A stretch of 12,428 nucleotides of DNA from Allobranchiibius sp038199265 (GTDB taxonomy: Bacteria > Actinomycetota > Actinomycetes > Actinomycetales > Dermatophilaceae), in assembly GCA_038199265.1 (NCBI GenBank), contig JBBPZD010000166.1, positions 1 to 12,428 of the forward strand. The letters run 5' to 3'. Position 1 is the first letter of the stretch; each line of letters begins with the position of its first letter. The notes beneath the pieces are model-generated. The model did not search any database. It worked only from the letters and a program-made list of their open reading frames with translations, and had not been told where the DNA came from. Shown here one piece after another: positions 5,778 to 12,428 of the stretch. The translations under genes were made by a program, and so were the position numbers.

Positions 5778-6359
5778 TCAGTCAGTTAGAACGATCGCGA
5801 GCGACTCCTGCATCCAGGTGAAGAAGTCGTAGTAGGCCGCAAGCAGCATGTGTTCCCCGTCGTCGCCGGTGCCGGCGTCGACACCGTCGTGTAGCCGTTC
5901 GGCGTCCTCGTCGGTGTGCAGTCCCAGCCGCTCCCCCAGCATCAGCCGCACGTCTCCGATCGCAATCATCAACGATCGCGCCTGACTCTGGTCCAGTTCA
6001 ACCCGCGAACCGCCCTTAAACGACAGGGCATCGATGGCGGTCACCAGGTTCGCGGTCTTCGCCCGTCGGATGTTGTTCTCGGCCAGCGCCCGGAAATCCC
6101 CGGCGAGGTCGCCGTCGTCGCGGCTCGCATCAGGAAGTAACCGGCGCAGGGCAGGGTCACGATCGGCGATCTCCTGGGCGGAGGCAGGTGCGGTCCCCAG
6201 ACTGTCCAACAGATCTCGGAGCGGATCACCGCTGGGAGCCGGATCGTCCAAGGCGATGAGCTCGTGCACCTGCGAGAGCAGAGCCACTACGACCTGACGC
6301 TCCTGCTCATTGAACCGGCCGATGAACCGCGAGCCCTTCCGGCGAAATGCCCGCGCCAT
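5778..6359 (-). CDS. DUF2017 family protein
   Basis: The protein has 193 residues from ATG 6357-6359 (MARAFRRKGSRFIGRF). This start overlaps the clpS stop by one base (TGATG), which suggests translational coupling. A longer frame to 6386 would run into clpS and is not needed. Features typical of the family are the basic N-terminus, the helix ERQVVVALLSQVHELI, a central acidic region with the LLPDA motif, LAGDFRALAENNIRR and a C-terminal AAYYDFFTWMQESLA. The family is found in actinobacteria, almost always next to clpS, and its function is unknown. The conserved pairing suggests a role linked to ClpS-dependent proteolysis, but that is inference. There is no membrane segment; it is probably cytoplasmic. 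Confidence 0.85.
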   Translation of the reverse strand: MARAFRRKGSRFIGRFNEQERQVVVALLSQVHELIALDDPAPSGDPLRDLLDSLGTAPASAQEIADRDPALRRLLPDASRDDGDLAGDFRALAENNIRRAKTANLVTAIDALSFKGGSRVELDQSQARSLMIAIGDVRLMLGERLGLHTDEDAERLHDGVDAGTGDDGEHMLLAAYYDFFTWMQESLAIVLTD

Positions 6360-6667
6360 CAGTCGTCCTTCTGCAGGGTCGCCCACAGACCGTAGGTGTG
6401 CATGGCCTCGGTATCGGACTCCATCTGCTCGCGCGGACCCGATGACACGACTGCGCGACCTTCTTCATGTACCGCAGTCATCAACCTGGCTGCCTTGTTC
6501 TCCGAATACCCGAAGTGCGTCCGAAACACCCATGACACGTAGGACATGAGGTTGACGGGGTCGTTCCAGACGATGGTGACCCATGGCCGGTCCATTCCGG
6601 TGCGGGCATCCGACTCGAGGTCGGGGTCGACGCCGGGACGCGCGTGCTCAGGTGGGGCGACCGACAT
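6359..6667 (-). CDS. clpS: ATP-dependent Clp protease adaptor ClpS
   Basis: The 102-residue adaptor binds N-degron substrates and passes them to the ClpA/ClpC ATPase for degradation by ClpP. The core starts at WVTIVWNDPVNLMSYV (about 29-44). The NDP stretch contributes to the N-degron pocket. VFRTHFGYSENKAARLMTAVHEEGRAVV and an acidic patch follow, with the end TYGLWATLQKDD. The N-terminal 28 residues are a variable tail, normal for the family. Start ATG 6667 has no clear Shine-Dalgarno. The gene opens a two-gene unit with the DUF2017 gene, which overlaps its stop, and is divergent from pncB, an arrangement also known from mycobacteria. Confidence 0.95.
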   Translation of the reverse strand: MSVAPPEHARPGVDPDLESDARTGMDRPWVTIVWNDPVNLMSYVSWVFRTHFGYSENKAARLMTAVHEEGRAVVSSGPREQMESDTEAMHTYGLWATLQKDD

Positions 6668-6700
6668 GATCGTCAGCGTATGCGTCCGGCGAGCAGACCC

Positions 6701-6730
6701 TTAACCTCCCCTGCTCTGCTCCCCTAGACT
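6701..6730 (+). promoter_or_regulatory. Sigma-70-type promoter of pncB, probably leaderless
   Basis: TTAACC (6701-6706) and TAGACT (6725-6730), separated by 18 bases, resemble a vegetative -35/-10 pair. The -10 ends 8 bases before the GTG start of pncB, so transcription should begin at or next to the start codon, and there is no room for a Shine-Dalgarno. On the opposite strand, TTAAGG with TACGCT 18 bases on could be the matching clpS promoter, with both -35 boxes sharing the CTTAA core. Confidence 0.55.
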
Positions 6731-6738
6731 CAGCCACT

Positions 6739-8037
6739 GTGACCCCGCCGACCGGCCTGCTGACAGATCACTACGAGCTGACGATGGTGCAGGCAGCGCT
6801 TGCCGCAGGCACAGCGCACCGCCACAGCGTCTTCGAGTTGTTCGCACGCCGGCTGCCTGATGGTCGACGATATGGAGTGGTGGCAGGAACGGGGCGTCTA
6901 CTCGATGCCATTGCCGACTTCCGGTTCGGCGACGAGCAGCTTGCCTACCTGCGCGAGAACGACGTCGTCGACAGCGCCACCCTGACCTGGCTGGCCGACT
7001 ACCGATTCTCGGGAACCATCACCGGCTATGCCGAGGGAGAGATCTACTTTCCCGGTTCTCCGGTGCTGGTCGTCGAGGCGAGTTTCGCTGAAGGCGTGAT
7101 TCTGGAGACGCTCGCGCTCTCGATCCTGAACCACGACAGCGCGATCGCAGCGGCGGCCAGTCGAATGACCAGCGCAGCCGGCGAACGGCCGTGCATCGAG
7201 ATGGGTTCGCGTCGCACCCACGAGCGGGCCGCGGTCGCGGCCGCTCGGGCGGCTTATGTGGCCGGGTTCTCTGCTACCTCCAACCTGGCCGCTGGACAGC
7301 TGTACGGCGTCCCGACGGCAGGAACTGCAGCGCATTCTTTCACTCTGCTACACGACACGGAGCGCGCAGCTTTCGAAGCTCAGGTCGCCAGCCTCGGCGC
7401 CGACACCACGCTGCTCGTCGACACCTACGACATCACCGAAGGAGTCCGGACTGCCGTCGAGGTGGCAGGCACTGGTCTCGGAGCAGTGCGGATCGACTCC
7501 GGTGACCTACTGGCGGGTGCGCAGTCCGTCCGCGCACAGCTGGACTCCCTCGGCGCCCGCGACACTCGTATCGTGGTCACGTCGGATCTGGATGAGTTCG
7601 CAATCTCAACGCTGCGATCAGCCCCCGTTGATTCCTACGGGGTGGGCACCAGCCTCGTGACCGGTTCCGGAGCTCCGACCGCCGGAATGGTCTACAAGTT
7701 GGTGGCTCACGAAGATGATCGCGGTCGGTTGATCGGGGTGGCGAAAAAGTCCACCGACAAGGCGTCGGTCGCAGGTCGCAAGTATGCAAATCGGCGGATG
7801 AGTGCCGACGGAATCGCAGAAGCAGAAGTAATCGGCGTCGGTAACCGCCCGGGCAACGATGGCGATGACCGGTACCTGATGGTCGATCTCGTCGTCGATG
7901 GATCCCGAGTCAACGAACAGGGGCTGGGGGCAGCTCGCGAACAGCACACGATTTCGCGCGCGCAGCTCCCCGCTGCGGCGACCCAGTTGTCACGCGGTGA
8001 ACCCGTCATCCCGACCATCTATGAGCAGGCGTCGTGA
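6739..8037 (+). CDS. pncB: Nicotinate phosphoribosyltransferase
   Basis: The 432-residue enzyme joins nicotinate to PRPP to make nicotinate mononucleotide, the entry step of Preiss-Handler NAD salvage. Family motifs are LLTDHYELTM (7-16), MGSRRTH (155-161), AHSF (198-201, with H199 in the place of the phosphorylated histidine), DTYD (228-231), RIDSGDL (251-257), TSDLDE (281-286) and GVGTSLVTGSGAP (301-313). The length is normal. Start GTG 6739 has no Shine-Dalgarno and follows a good -10 at leaderless distance. Its stop overlaps the pncA start by four bases (GTGA), so the two genes are one operon and translationally coupled. Confidence 0.96.
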   Translation: MTPPTGLLTDHYELTMVQAALAAGTAHRHSVFELFARRLPDGRRYGVVAGTGRLLDAIADFRFGDEQLAYLRENDVVDSATLTWLADYRFSGTITGYAEGEIYFPGSPVLVVEASFAEGVILETLALSILNHDSAIAAAASRMTSAAGERPCIEMGSRRTHERAAVAAARAAYVAGFSATSNLAAGQLYGVPTAGTAAHSFTLLHDTERAAFEAQVASLGADTTLLVDTYDITEGVRTAVEVAGTGLGAVRIDSGDLLAGAQSVRAQLDSLGARDTRIVVTSDLDEFAISTLRSAPVDSYGVGTSLVTGSGAPTAGMVYKLVAHEDDRGRLIGVAKKSTDKASVAGRKYANRRMSADGIAEAEVIGVGNRPGNDGDDRYLMVDLVVDGSRVNEQGLGAAREQHTISRAQLPAAATQLSRGEPVIPTIYEQAS

Positions 8038-8612
8038 AGGACACCCCGAATCGCTGTGCCCTGATCATCGTCGACGTGCAGAACGACTTCTGCGAGGGCG
8101 GATCGCTCGCCGTCACCGGTGGGGCAGCAGTCGCAGCCCGTATCGCAGATCAACTGATCGCCCATTCGAAGGACTACTCAGCAGTCGTGGCCACGGCCGA
8201 CTGGCACATCGACCCGGGTAGCCACTGGTCTGACGAACCGGACTTCGAACAGAGCTGGCCGGTGCACTGCAAGGTCGGCACGCCGGGTGCCGACTTCCAC
8301 CCAGCGTTCGCAGCCGTGCAGAACACGGTGGACGCGGTCTTCCGCAAAGGCCAGTACGCGGCGGCCTACAGCGGTTTCGAAGGCGTCGACGAATCGGGGG
8401 TCAGGTTGGCACAATGGCTTCGCGAGCGTCACATTGACGCAGTGCACGTGTGCGGACTGGCCACTGACTATTGCGTGCGCGCGACCGCGTTGGATGCATG
8501 CGCCGAGGGCCTGCACACCGACCTACTCCTCGATCTGGTGGCAGGGGTAGCCCCCCAGAGTACTGCGGGTGCCCTGCGCGACTTCGAAACCGCAGGCATC
8601 CGCATCCTCTGA
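8034..8612 (+). CDS. pncA: Nicotinamidase (pyrazinamidase type)
   Basis: The 192-residue isochorismatase-fold enzyme hydrolyses nicotinamide to nicotinate and ammonia, supplying PncB encoded just upstream. The catalytic triad is visible: D14 in IIVDVQNDF, K105 in FRKGQ and C147 in ATDYCVRA. The metal ligands D56, H58, H64 and H78 fall at the spacing seen in Mycobacterium tuberculosis PncA (D49, H51, H57, H71). The start is GTG 8034, inside the pncB stop overlap; the first residues lead straight to the family's ALIIVDVQ strand. Such enzymes usually also activate the prodrug pyrazinamide. The gene ends 41 bases from the convergent stress-protein gene. Confidence 0.96.
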   Translation: MKDTPNRCALIIVDVQNDFCEGGSLAVTGGAAVAARIADQLIAHSKDYSAVVATADWHIDPGSHWSDEPDFEQSWPVHCKVGTPGADFHPAFAAVQNTVDAVFRKGQYAAAYSGFEGVDESGVRLAQWLRERHIDAVHVCGLATDYCVRATALDACAEGLHTDLLLDLVAGVAPQSTAGALRDFETAGIRIL

Positions 8613-8653
8613 GGCAACGCGGTCGCAAGCCGCCAGGCCCCGGGCTGGCTCAA

Positions 8654-9514
8654 TCAGCGGTCGATCACCAATGTGCAGTGTGCGTGGGTGATCAGGTCGC
8701 GGGCGACCTGACCAAGTCGCAGACCATCGAAGCCGCCGGATCCACGCGCTCCGACGACCAGCAGATCACTGGACTCGGAGCGGTCGGCCAGTACCCGTGT
8801 CGGGTTGCCGCGGGTCACTTCGACGGTCACCTTGACGTCGGGGTGGGTGCGCTGCTGATCCTCCAGGGACTCTCGCACCCGCTGCTCACAGGTCGCCGTG
8901 TAGTCGGCCCAGTTGGATCTTCGCAGATGCGGATCCTGGGAATCGCGCGGCTGCCAGGCATACACGACCGACAAGGTGCACTCGGCGCGCTCTGCTTCAT
9001 CGAAGGCCCTTTCCAGTGCAGCGCACGCCGCCGGAGAGAGATCCATCCCCACCGTGACCACGCCGTACGGATGCTGTTCACCAGAACCGCCGCGCACGAT
9101 AGCCACCGGTGATTGCGCATGACTGGCGACTTGGGCAGCAGTCTGACCTACCGAGGAGAAGCCGAGATGTGAATCACCTTGGACGCCGACGACGACCAGG
9201 GAGGCGTCGGCACTGGCCCGCACCAGCATCTTCGCGGGGTAGGAGTCGGACTGGAGCGTCTCGACCAGCACTGACGTATCGAAGGCACGCGCATGCTTCG
9301 CGACGCGATCAAGCATGTGTCCGTGAGCTGTACGGATCATGGCGGAACTCGTGTCCATCCCGAAGGAGAAACCTGGTTGGTCCGGGCTGAACCCGTGCAG
9401 GATACGCAAGGTCGCCTGCTGCGCAGATGCTGCCCGCATCGCCCAGTCGACGGCTGCGGTCGACCCGCCTGTCGAATCCACCCCCACGATGATCTTCGGC
9501 GCATTGGTCTGCAT
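8654..9514 (-). CDS. Universal stress protein with two tandem UspA domains
   Basis: The 286-residue protein has two UspA domains, about 6-142 and 150-286. Each ends with the ATP-binding pattern G-2X-G-9X-G: GVQG to GQ at 110-124, and GARG to GQ at 255-269. The residue after the last G is Q rather than the usual S/T in both. Each domain begins with a strand and an Asp (IIVGVD, VTVGMD) as in ATP-binding Usp proteins. Tandem Usps are common in actinobacteria and often respond to hypoxia or stationary phase. The start is ATG 9514, preceded by AGGAG at 7 bases; a longer open frame to 9619 has no such support. Convergent with pncA and divergent from the 268-aa gene. Confidence 0.93.
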   Translation of the reverse strand: MQTNAPKIIVGVDSTGGSTAAVDWAMRAASAQQATLRILHGFSPDQPGFSFGMDTSSAMIRTAHGHMLDRVAKHARAFDTSVLVETLQSDSYPAKMLVRASADASLVVVGVQGDSHLGFSSVGQTAAQVASHAQSPVAIVRGGSGEQHPYGVVTVGMDLSPAACAALERAFDEAERAECTLSVVYAWQPRDSQDPHLRRSNWADYTATCEQRVRESLEDQQRTHPDVKVTVEVTRGNPTRVLADRSESSDLLVVGARGSGGFDGLRLGQVARDLITHAHCTLVIDR

Positions 9515-9521
9515 GAACGAA

Positions 9522-9526
9522 CTCCT
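9522..9526 (-). promoter_or_regulatory. Ribosome binding site deciding the Usp start
   Basis: AGGAG within GGTGAGGAG on the minus strand, 7 bases before ATG 9514. It is the strongest Shine-Dalgarno seen in the window and settles the start in favour of 9514 over the longer frame beginning at 9619. Confidence 0.8.
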
Positions 9527-9703
9527 CACCCTGGCCGGCAGCGGACAACTGTCACTCCCCGCGGACGGCCCTGCTTCGACGAATTTCCAACCGGCAGAAT
9601 CACCAGCTCCATTGAACATAGGAGTGTTTTCTGAGTGTCAGCTGGGAACGTGGAGACGCCGGTTTCTTGGGCCGATCGACGCGGTGGCAACCACGTAGCG
9701 TTC

Positions 9704-9718
9704 GGGATCTGGGACCCC
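9704..9718. promoter_or_regulatory. Possible operator between the Usp gene and the 268-aa gene
   Basis: GGGATC-TGG-GACCCC is an imperfect inverted repeat (pattern GGGRTC-N3-GAYCCC) about 37 bases before the 268-aa gene start and 190 bases from the Usp start. GGGAC-type palindromes are recognised by DosR-like response regulators that control Usp genes in mycobacteria, but this site differs in spacing. It could be chance in GC-rich DNA. Confidence 0.25.
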
Positions 9719-9755
9719 GGGGGGCCGCTGCCGTACGTCGCATACCGTTGATCGC

Positions 9756-10562
9756 ATGTCTGCCACCCTCCCCTCGGAGCTCTTCGCGGGTCTGTTCGAC
9801 GATGCCTCGGCGCTGGTGGGCGCCACTTTGGAAGAAACACTGGAGGGTCGAAAACGCCGTATCGGTACGTCGCAAGCCAACTACGTCGGATCGCTGCTGT
9901 TGCCGCCGCGGATGATCAAGGCGGCGTTGGCAACCAAAGGTTCGCTGCGGATCACGATCGTGTCCGGACGAGACGACGATCTTGAGAAGTCGCTTGCCAT
10001 CGCAGAACAGGTCAGTTCGCACCGGCGACACGAACTGGTCGGTCTACATGTGCCCTACTCCCCCACCTGGCGTGAGGCCCTCAATCTGCTGGTACCCGTC
10101 GTCGTCCGGCTTCCGGCGGGTGGGGCTCGCTTCGACGCGCTGGATGAGTTCAGTGGGAGCGGTCCCATGATCCGGGCCGGCATCCGCAGCGGCGGGGAAC
10201 ATGCCGCCGAAAGCGCCGAACTGGCAGCCTTCGTACACGCCTGCGCCGCCCGATCTGTTGCGTTCCACCTCGCAGGGGGCATGGGCGGCGCGATCACAGG
10301 CGAGCCGGGACGCCACGGCAATGGCGTGTTGAACATGCTCCTCGCCACCAAACTCGCGCTGCGCCACCGCAGCGAGCAGGACATCGGGGCCGCCCTGCGG
10401 CAGGACGATCAAGATCTGGTGATTGCCCACATCCGCGCCCTCACCGAAGACAAAGCTCTGGAGATCCGCCGACTGTTCCGATCGGTCAGCTACAGCGACG
10501 TGCGCACGGCAATCGCGGATTTGGGCACCCATGGGCTCGCCGAGAAATACACCGACGACTGA
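9756..10562 (+). CDS. Conserved uncharacterised actinobacterial protein, 268 aa
   Basis: I do not recognise a characterised family. The protein alternates predicted strands and helices: strand LRITIVSGR (64-72), strand HELVGLHVP (92-100), VVVRLP (115-120) and VAFHLAGGMGGAITGE (168-183). HGNGVLNMLLATKLAL (187-202) follows. The last part resembles a motif I recall from unnamed actinobacterial proteins (AGLHHAVRH, then HGFLNVLLA), so it may be a divergent alpha/beta-barrel relative. There is no signal peptide or membrane segment. Start ATG 9756 has no Shine-Dalgarno; TACCGT (9743-9748) lies at -10 distance for a leaderless message. It is divergent from the Usp gene and may share its control region. 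It converges with the RDD gene, 25 bases away. Confidence 0.75.
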   Translation: MSATLPSELFAGLFDDASALVGATLEETLEGRKRRIGTSQANYVGSLLLPPRMIKAALATKGSLRITIVSGRDDDLEKSLAIAEQVSSHRRHELVGLHVPYSPTWREALNLLVPVVVRLPAGGARFDALDEFSGSGPMIRAGIRSGGEHAAESAELAAFVHACAARSVAFHLAGGMGGAITGEPGRHGNGVLNMLLATKLALRHRSEQDIGAALRQDDQDLVIAHIRALTEDKALEIRRLFRSVSYSDVRTAIADLGTHGLAEKYTDD

Positions 10563-10587
10563 CCTACCCGCCGCAGGCGCGGCCCGC

Positions 10588-11373
10588 TTAACGGGGGCGG
10601 CTTGTCACTCCACGGGTACGAACGACGTAGGTGCTACCGACCTTGTCGTGCAGAGCCCGGCTCGCCGGGTCACGCAATGGCCATAGGTAGTCCACGATCG
10701 TGAACAACAGTGCAATAGCGCCCAGCAGCGGCGCAGTACTGAGAATCACGTAGACGCTCTTCACCACGAAACGATTCGCAGACACACCGAGATCAGGTGG
10801 ACCCGCCGACGTACCGCGTCGCACCCTGATGCCAGTAACGATCTTGCCCACCGTCTGCCCTCGCCAGACCGTCATGCCGATCTCATAGGTCGCGTAGACG
10901 ATGACTGTCACCACGAATATCTGCCAGGGCGGGTTGAGCACCTCTGCCGGCAGCTCGGGCATCGGACCGACACCACCCCAGGCCGTGAAGAAGTCGGAAT
11001 ACGCGCGGATCCATTGCAACGTCCACGGAAACGCCACCAGTCCCCCGACGAGAGTCGTCAGCAGGTGATCGATGATCAGGGCCCCGGCACGTTGCCACCA
11101 TCCCGCCAGCACTTCGCCGTCCGGTGTGTGTCGATGCTTGGCGCCAGGTGCGTCCTTCGCCCGCCAGGTGTCGGGCTGCGCCGGTCGGGCGGCCCCCGGA
11201 CCGGACCGGTCTCGCTCGTCCTGCACGGCAACAGCCGGAACGCCCAGACTGGAACGTTCGAGCCCCGGCTTGACTTTGGGCATCTGCCGCGGGGACCACA
11301 GGATGCCGTCCCAGTAGCGGAGCTGGTCGGGGTCTTCAGGGTCTTCGTACCAACCGGACGGGCGCTGCGTCAT
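10588..11373 (-). CDS. RDD-family membrane protein with N-terminal DUF2510
   Basis: The 261-residue protein begins with a DUF2510 segment (GWYEDPEDPDQLRYWDG, 7-23), a short Trp-rich module common at the N-terminus of actinobacterial membrane proteins. A polar linker rich in Pro, Ala and Arg (about 35-85) follows, then an RDD domain from about 88. The RDD part shows WWQRAGALIIDHLL (R95 and D102 of the name-giving motif), hydrophobic spans near 97-116, 150-168 and 204-228, the GQTVGKIVTGIRV loop and the terminal SRALHDKVGSTYVV. RDD proteins are integral membrane proteins of mostly unknown role; some have been linked to ion transport. The start is ATG 11373 with a weak GAGAG upstream. The PadR gene stops 43 bases upstream on the same strand, so co-transcription is possible. 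Confidence 0.9.
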   Translation of the reverse strand: MTQRPSGWYEDPEDPDQLRYWDGILWSPRQMPKVKPGLERSSLGVPAVAVQDERDRSGPGAARPAQPDTWRAKDAPGAKHRHTPDGEVLAGWWQRAGALIIDHLLTTLVGGLVAFPWTLQWIRAYSDFFTAWGGVGPMPELPAEVLNPPWQIFVVTVIVYATYEIGMTVWRGQTVGKIVTGIRVRRGTSAGPPDLGVSANRFVVKSVYVILSTAPLLGAIALLFTIVDYLWPLRDPASRALHDKVGSTYVVRTRGVTSRPR

Positions 11374-11416
11374 AGCCAGATTCTCTCATCGACGGCGTCG
11401 GCGACGACGCTCCGAC

Positions 11417-11935
11417 TCAGGAAGACTGCTGATGCAGCTGTTCGGTCCAGAACTGGATCATCCAACGCTCGTACTGCAGACCGAAGGCCAGCGCACCGGA
11501 CGGGCCTTGAGGCAGCTCTCTGCCGCTCATCTCGGCAAGCTGCTCGTAGCCCCGCAGTGATTGACGATGCTCGTGGATCTGCGTCGGGGCGATAGTCCGG
11601 GGCGAGGCACCGAAGAACAATTTGAGGAGTCCGAGGTCCCGGGATTCGACGGGTACGAACGTGTCGTCTCCGAGCCAGTTGTTCAACGCGTCGTGACCGC
11701 GATCGGTCAGCTGCAGCGTGCGGCGCTGGCGCCCGGACGTCTCTTGGATCTGGGAGATCAAGCCGGCTTCGACGAGCTTGTCGCACTGCACGTAGACCTG
11801 GGCGTGCGGCAGCGCCCAGAACGGCCCGATGGTGCCCGCGACGGCCTGTTTCACGTCGTAGGGGCTAGCAGTTCCAAGATGTCTGACCAACCCGAGAACG
11901 AGATAGGAGGCGGTGGTCAGGCGGGTGATCGACAT
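11417..11935 (-). CDS. PadR-family transcriptional repressor
   Basis: The 172-residue protein has an N-terminal winged helix typical of PadR: LTTASYLVLGLVRHLGTASPY, the recognition region around PFWALPHAQVYVQCDKLVEAGLI, then the wing SGRQRRTLQLTDRGHDAL (about 67-84). The C-terminal half (about 95-168) is helical, with YERWMIQFWTEQ at the end, matching the subgroup 1 dimerisation domain (Vir_act_alpha_C). Such repressors usually control a neighbouring efflux, phenolic-acid or drug response gene and their own promoter. Start ATG 11935 is preceded by TAAAAT at leaderless distance, inside a palindrome that may be its own operator. The neighbouring RDD gene is on the same strand, 43 bases on, and may be regulated with it. 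Confidence 0.92.
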   Translation of the reverse strand: MSITRLTTASYLVLGLVRHLGTASPYDVKQAVAGTIGPFWALPHAQVYVQCDKLVEAGLISQIQETSGRQRRTLQLTDRGHDALNNWLGDDTFVPVESRDLGLLKLFFGASPRTIAPTQIHEHRQSLRGYEQLAEMSGRELPQGPSGALAFGLQYERWMIQFWTEQLHQQSS

Positions 11936-11938
11936 GCC

Positions 11939-11955
11939 CCGATTTTATCTATCGG
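11939..11955 (-). promoter_or_regulatory. Candidate promoter and PadR operator
   Basis: CCGAT-N7-ATCGG forms an inverted repeat over 11939-11955. On the minus strand its centre contains TAAAAT (11947-11942), a good -10 box ending 6 bases before the PadR ATG. A repressor bound here would block its own promoter, and PadR proteins are commonly autoregulated. The -35 is not obvious. The half-sites do not match the classical ATGT-N8-ACAT PadR site. Confidence 0.4.
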
Positions 11956-12086
11956 ATTGCCTTAAGGGTGAGTCCGAGCCTGGTGAGTTCTCAACCAGGG
12001 CCCTTCTTTTCGTCCCGCTGGCCAAAAACCCGGCCGCACCCCACTGATTCGCCGCGCGGTCGAGATCCAGGACCTCAGTTTCGGGG

Positions 12087-12428
12087 TCAACGACGTCCGA
12101 CGAACCATCGCCGAACGGTGTCGATCCGCGCTCCGACTTCGACACTCGAAGCGCGGTCCAGCGCCGGTCCACCACAGGAACGGCGCAGGTCACTGTGCAC
12201 CTTGGCGTGCGGATCGCCGGATTTGCGAGCAAACGCAGCCACCAGCGAATTCAACTCTTTTCGTTGAGCGGCCAGTGCGCGGTGTGCGGCCGCGGGTACG
12301 ATCGGTTGCGCGTCGATCTGACGCGACTGACGCTGGCGCAACAGGTGGCTCACCTGGTCCGGCTCGAGCAACCCGGGGAGGCCCAAGAAGTCCTGCTCGT
12401 CGGCGCTGCCTGGCGCGCTGCCGAGACC
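12087..12428 (-). CDS. C-terminal end of a probable DEAD/DEAH-box helicase (partial)
   Basis: The frame runs from the right edge of the window (minus strand) to TGA at 12089-12087, about 113 residues. It reads DEQDFLGLPGLLEPDQVSHL, LRQRQSRQ, then ALAAQRKELNSLVAAFARK, VHSDLRRSCGGPALDRAS and ARIDTVRRWF. I recall this tail, with LPGLLEPDQV, the RKELNxLV helix and the ELRRxCGGP motif, from the end of actinobacterial superfamily II helicases. The helicase motifs themselves (Walker A, DEAH) lie beyond the window, so the call rests on the tail alone. A TTG at 12386 could start a short frame, but the family match continues upstream of it, so the gene is cut by the window edge. Confidence 0.6.
   Translation of the reverse strand, partial: GLGSAPGSADEQDFLGLPGLLEPDQVSHLLRQRQSRQIDAQPIVPAAAHRALAAQRKELNSLVAAFARKSGDPHAKVHSDLRRSCGGPALDRASSVEVGARIDTVRRWFVGRR

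Noticed and set aside
8629..8651. GC-rich hairpin between pncA and the Usp gene as a terminator
   Set aside because: GCCAG/CTGGC can pair, but the inner stem is too tight, has a bulge, and no T-run follows on either strand.
11945..12232. Minus-strand frame of 95 residues between padR and the helicase end
   Set aside because: It overlaps the helicase C-terminus in another frame and the padR promoter region, with no recognisable motif. 11956-12086 is best read as plain intergenic sequence.
1..12428. CRISPR array, insertion sequence or rRNA gene
   Set aside because: No regularly spaced repeats, transposase motifs or rRNA sequence were seen. The only clear long direct repeat is the tRNA-derived att pair.

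Overview
The window is high-GC DNA from an actinobacterium, most likely order Micrococcales. The evidence is gene content and order: clpS followed by a DUF2017 gene, divergent from pncB; gltX next to its tRNAs; a DUF2510-RDD membrane protein; and GTG starts with little Shine-Dalgarno signal. A family-level guess (for example Dermacoccaceae) would be speculation.

Layout. Bases 1-153 hold the end of a MarR-type regulator gene. Bases 508-3533 are a small, decayed integrative element inserted in the 3' half of a tRNA-Glu gene. Its ends are two copies of the tRNA 3' half (508-553 and 3488-3533). Inside lie, in order, about 730 bases of degraded sequence, an ECF sigma-factor fragment with a frameshift, an intact kinase-fold phosphotransferase (1679-2617), a frameshifted excisionase (2614-2833), and a tyrosine integrase that carries an amber stop and has lost its catalytic domain (2919-3446). 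The host terminator of tRNA-Glu appears to have been displaced to the far end of the element (464-495), and another strong terminator serves the tRNA now (3454-3484).

The conserved chromosomal block follows. tRNA-Glu(CTC) and tRNA-Gln(CTG) are one base apart on the minus strand. Upstream of them on the same strand are a DUF3224 gene and gltX (glutamyl-tRNA synthetase), then a DUF2017 gene and clpS (N-end rule adaptor of ClpAP/ClpCP). Divergent from clpS is a two-gene NAD-salvage operon, pncB-pncA, with a 4-base overlap: PncA turns nicotinamide into nicotinate and PncB turns nicotinate into NaMN.

From 8654 to the end are a tandem universal stress protein (minus), a divergently transcribed 268-aa uncharacterised protein (plus), an RDD-family membrane protein (minus), a PadR-type repressor (minus) with a palindrome over its probable promoter, and the C-terminus of a probable DEAD/DEAH-box helicase (minus) running off the window.

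The housekeeping part looks ordinary. The most interesting part is the tRNA-Glu element: its mobility genes are all broken, but one cargo kinase has kept a full reading frame and its catalytic residues. No complete new defence or biosynthetic system is visible.
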